Below, in pieces: positions 14,494 through 14,894 of a stretch of DNA of 14,894 bases. Below the pieces are notes generated by a model. That model searched no databases, was not told the origin of the DNA, and saw only the letters and a program-made list of their open reading frames with translations. The stretch is from positions 1-14,894 of the forward strand of contig DASYAN010000251.1 of assembly GCA_036501345.1 (NCBI GenBank), in the 5' to 3' direction. A program made the translations under genes and the position numbers. Position 1 is the first letter of the stretch, and each line of letters opens with the position of its first letter. The stretch comes from DASYAN01 sp036501345. Its GTDB lineage: Bacteria > Chloroflexota > Ktedonobacteria > Ktedonobacterales > Ktedonobacteraceae.

Positions 14494-14894
14494 AAGATTG
14501 AAAATACTCCAAAATCTTCTTATCTATTCAATGGAGAAGCCTCGCCTCGTGTTTGCTTTCTTCTCTATCCTAGAGACTAAAAAAAGACAAAAAGGACGCA
14601 AACAGCTTCATATAAAATGATCATGAGGAAGGCATTTCCTAACTAACTCACAAAGTAGGGCAAGTAGGCTGCGCTAGAGGATAGTTTGGAGGCTTTCAAG
14701 GTCTGTGTAAATCTGTCCCTCTTTGCTACTAGTAAATGTCATGAATCTTGCTTATATTTATTTATAAGGGTTAAAGCTCAATCTATCCTAAACCCGCTGT
14801 AGTGGTACGTCGTTGAGGTGGGAATGGGGCTCAACTCCACAAGCAAATGAGTGTGGGTAGTGGTCCAATTTGAGCAGGGTAGTTACAGATTTTG
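14494..14894. other. Upstream region of the arsenic cluster, repeat debris
   Basis: No intact gene up to the window edge. AAGGCATTTCCTAAC (14629-14643) resembles the left end of the MITE-like element at 3087. Farther on, GGTCTGTGTAAATCTGT (about 14701-14717) resembles ends of IS256-type elements, and a tiny minus-strand frame over it (GQIYTDLESLQTIL, stop near 14680) could be the tail of a lost transposase. A promoter for the channel gene must lie at about 14500-14620, but I find no consensus pair and no clear ArsR-type operator. No tRNA is seen. Confidence 0.4.

Overview
This window looks like chromosomal DNA of a Gram-positive-like or Chloroflexota bacterium, for example a Ktedonobacteria-type soil organism. 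That placement rests on protein style (a long ThyX-like protein, a SigZ sigma factor next to ArsM, CsoR-CopA), moderate G+C and abundant degenerate repeats. It is an inference and no marker gene is present. The block at about 3.29-7.0 kb is different: it is richer in G+C and carries remnants of proteobacterial-style chemotaxis genes, so it looks transferred.

Layout. Positions 1-1467 hold the 3' part of a long ThyX-like gene. Positions 1704-2969 encode a polytopic membrane protein of glycosyltransferase-C character. Positions 2970-3290 are repeats: a pair of AGTTGTCCC motifs and a 159-bp MITE-like element with 14-bp terminal inverted repeats. Positions 3291-3667 (minus) hold a deletion scar in which a likely chemoreceptor start is joined to the 3' end of a cheZ-like gene. 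Positions 4069-5748 encode an intact cyclic-nucleotide-binding/thioredoxin-reductase-like flavoprotein. Positions 5794-7002 hold an alpha/beta hydrolase gene broken by two compensating indels. Position 7258 onward returns to host-like DNA, with a small helical protein (minus), a second GGGACAACT array in inverted orientation to the one at 3.0 kb, and a 70-residue protein with four clustered cysteines.

Positions 8691-14493 form a metal and metalloid resistance region. csoR (minus) and copA (plus) are divergent around a clear promoter plus G-tract operator and handle copper sensing and Cu(I) export. Convergent to copA is an arsenic cluster on the minus strand, in transcription order: an aquaporin-type channel, a thioredoxin-coupled arsenate reductase ArsC starting one base after the channel stop codon, a SigZ-type sigma factor with a cysteine-rich tail and its own strong promoter, and the As(III) methyltransferase ArsM. 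The implied chemistry is reduction of As(V) by ArsC, downhill exit of As(III) through the channel, and methylation of residual As(III) by ArsM. No ArsR repressor, ArsB or Acr3 pump is visible, so the cysteine-tailed sigma factor is the most interesting candidate regulator here.
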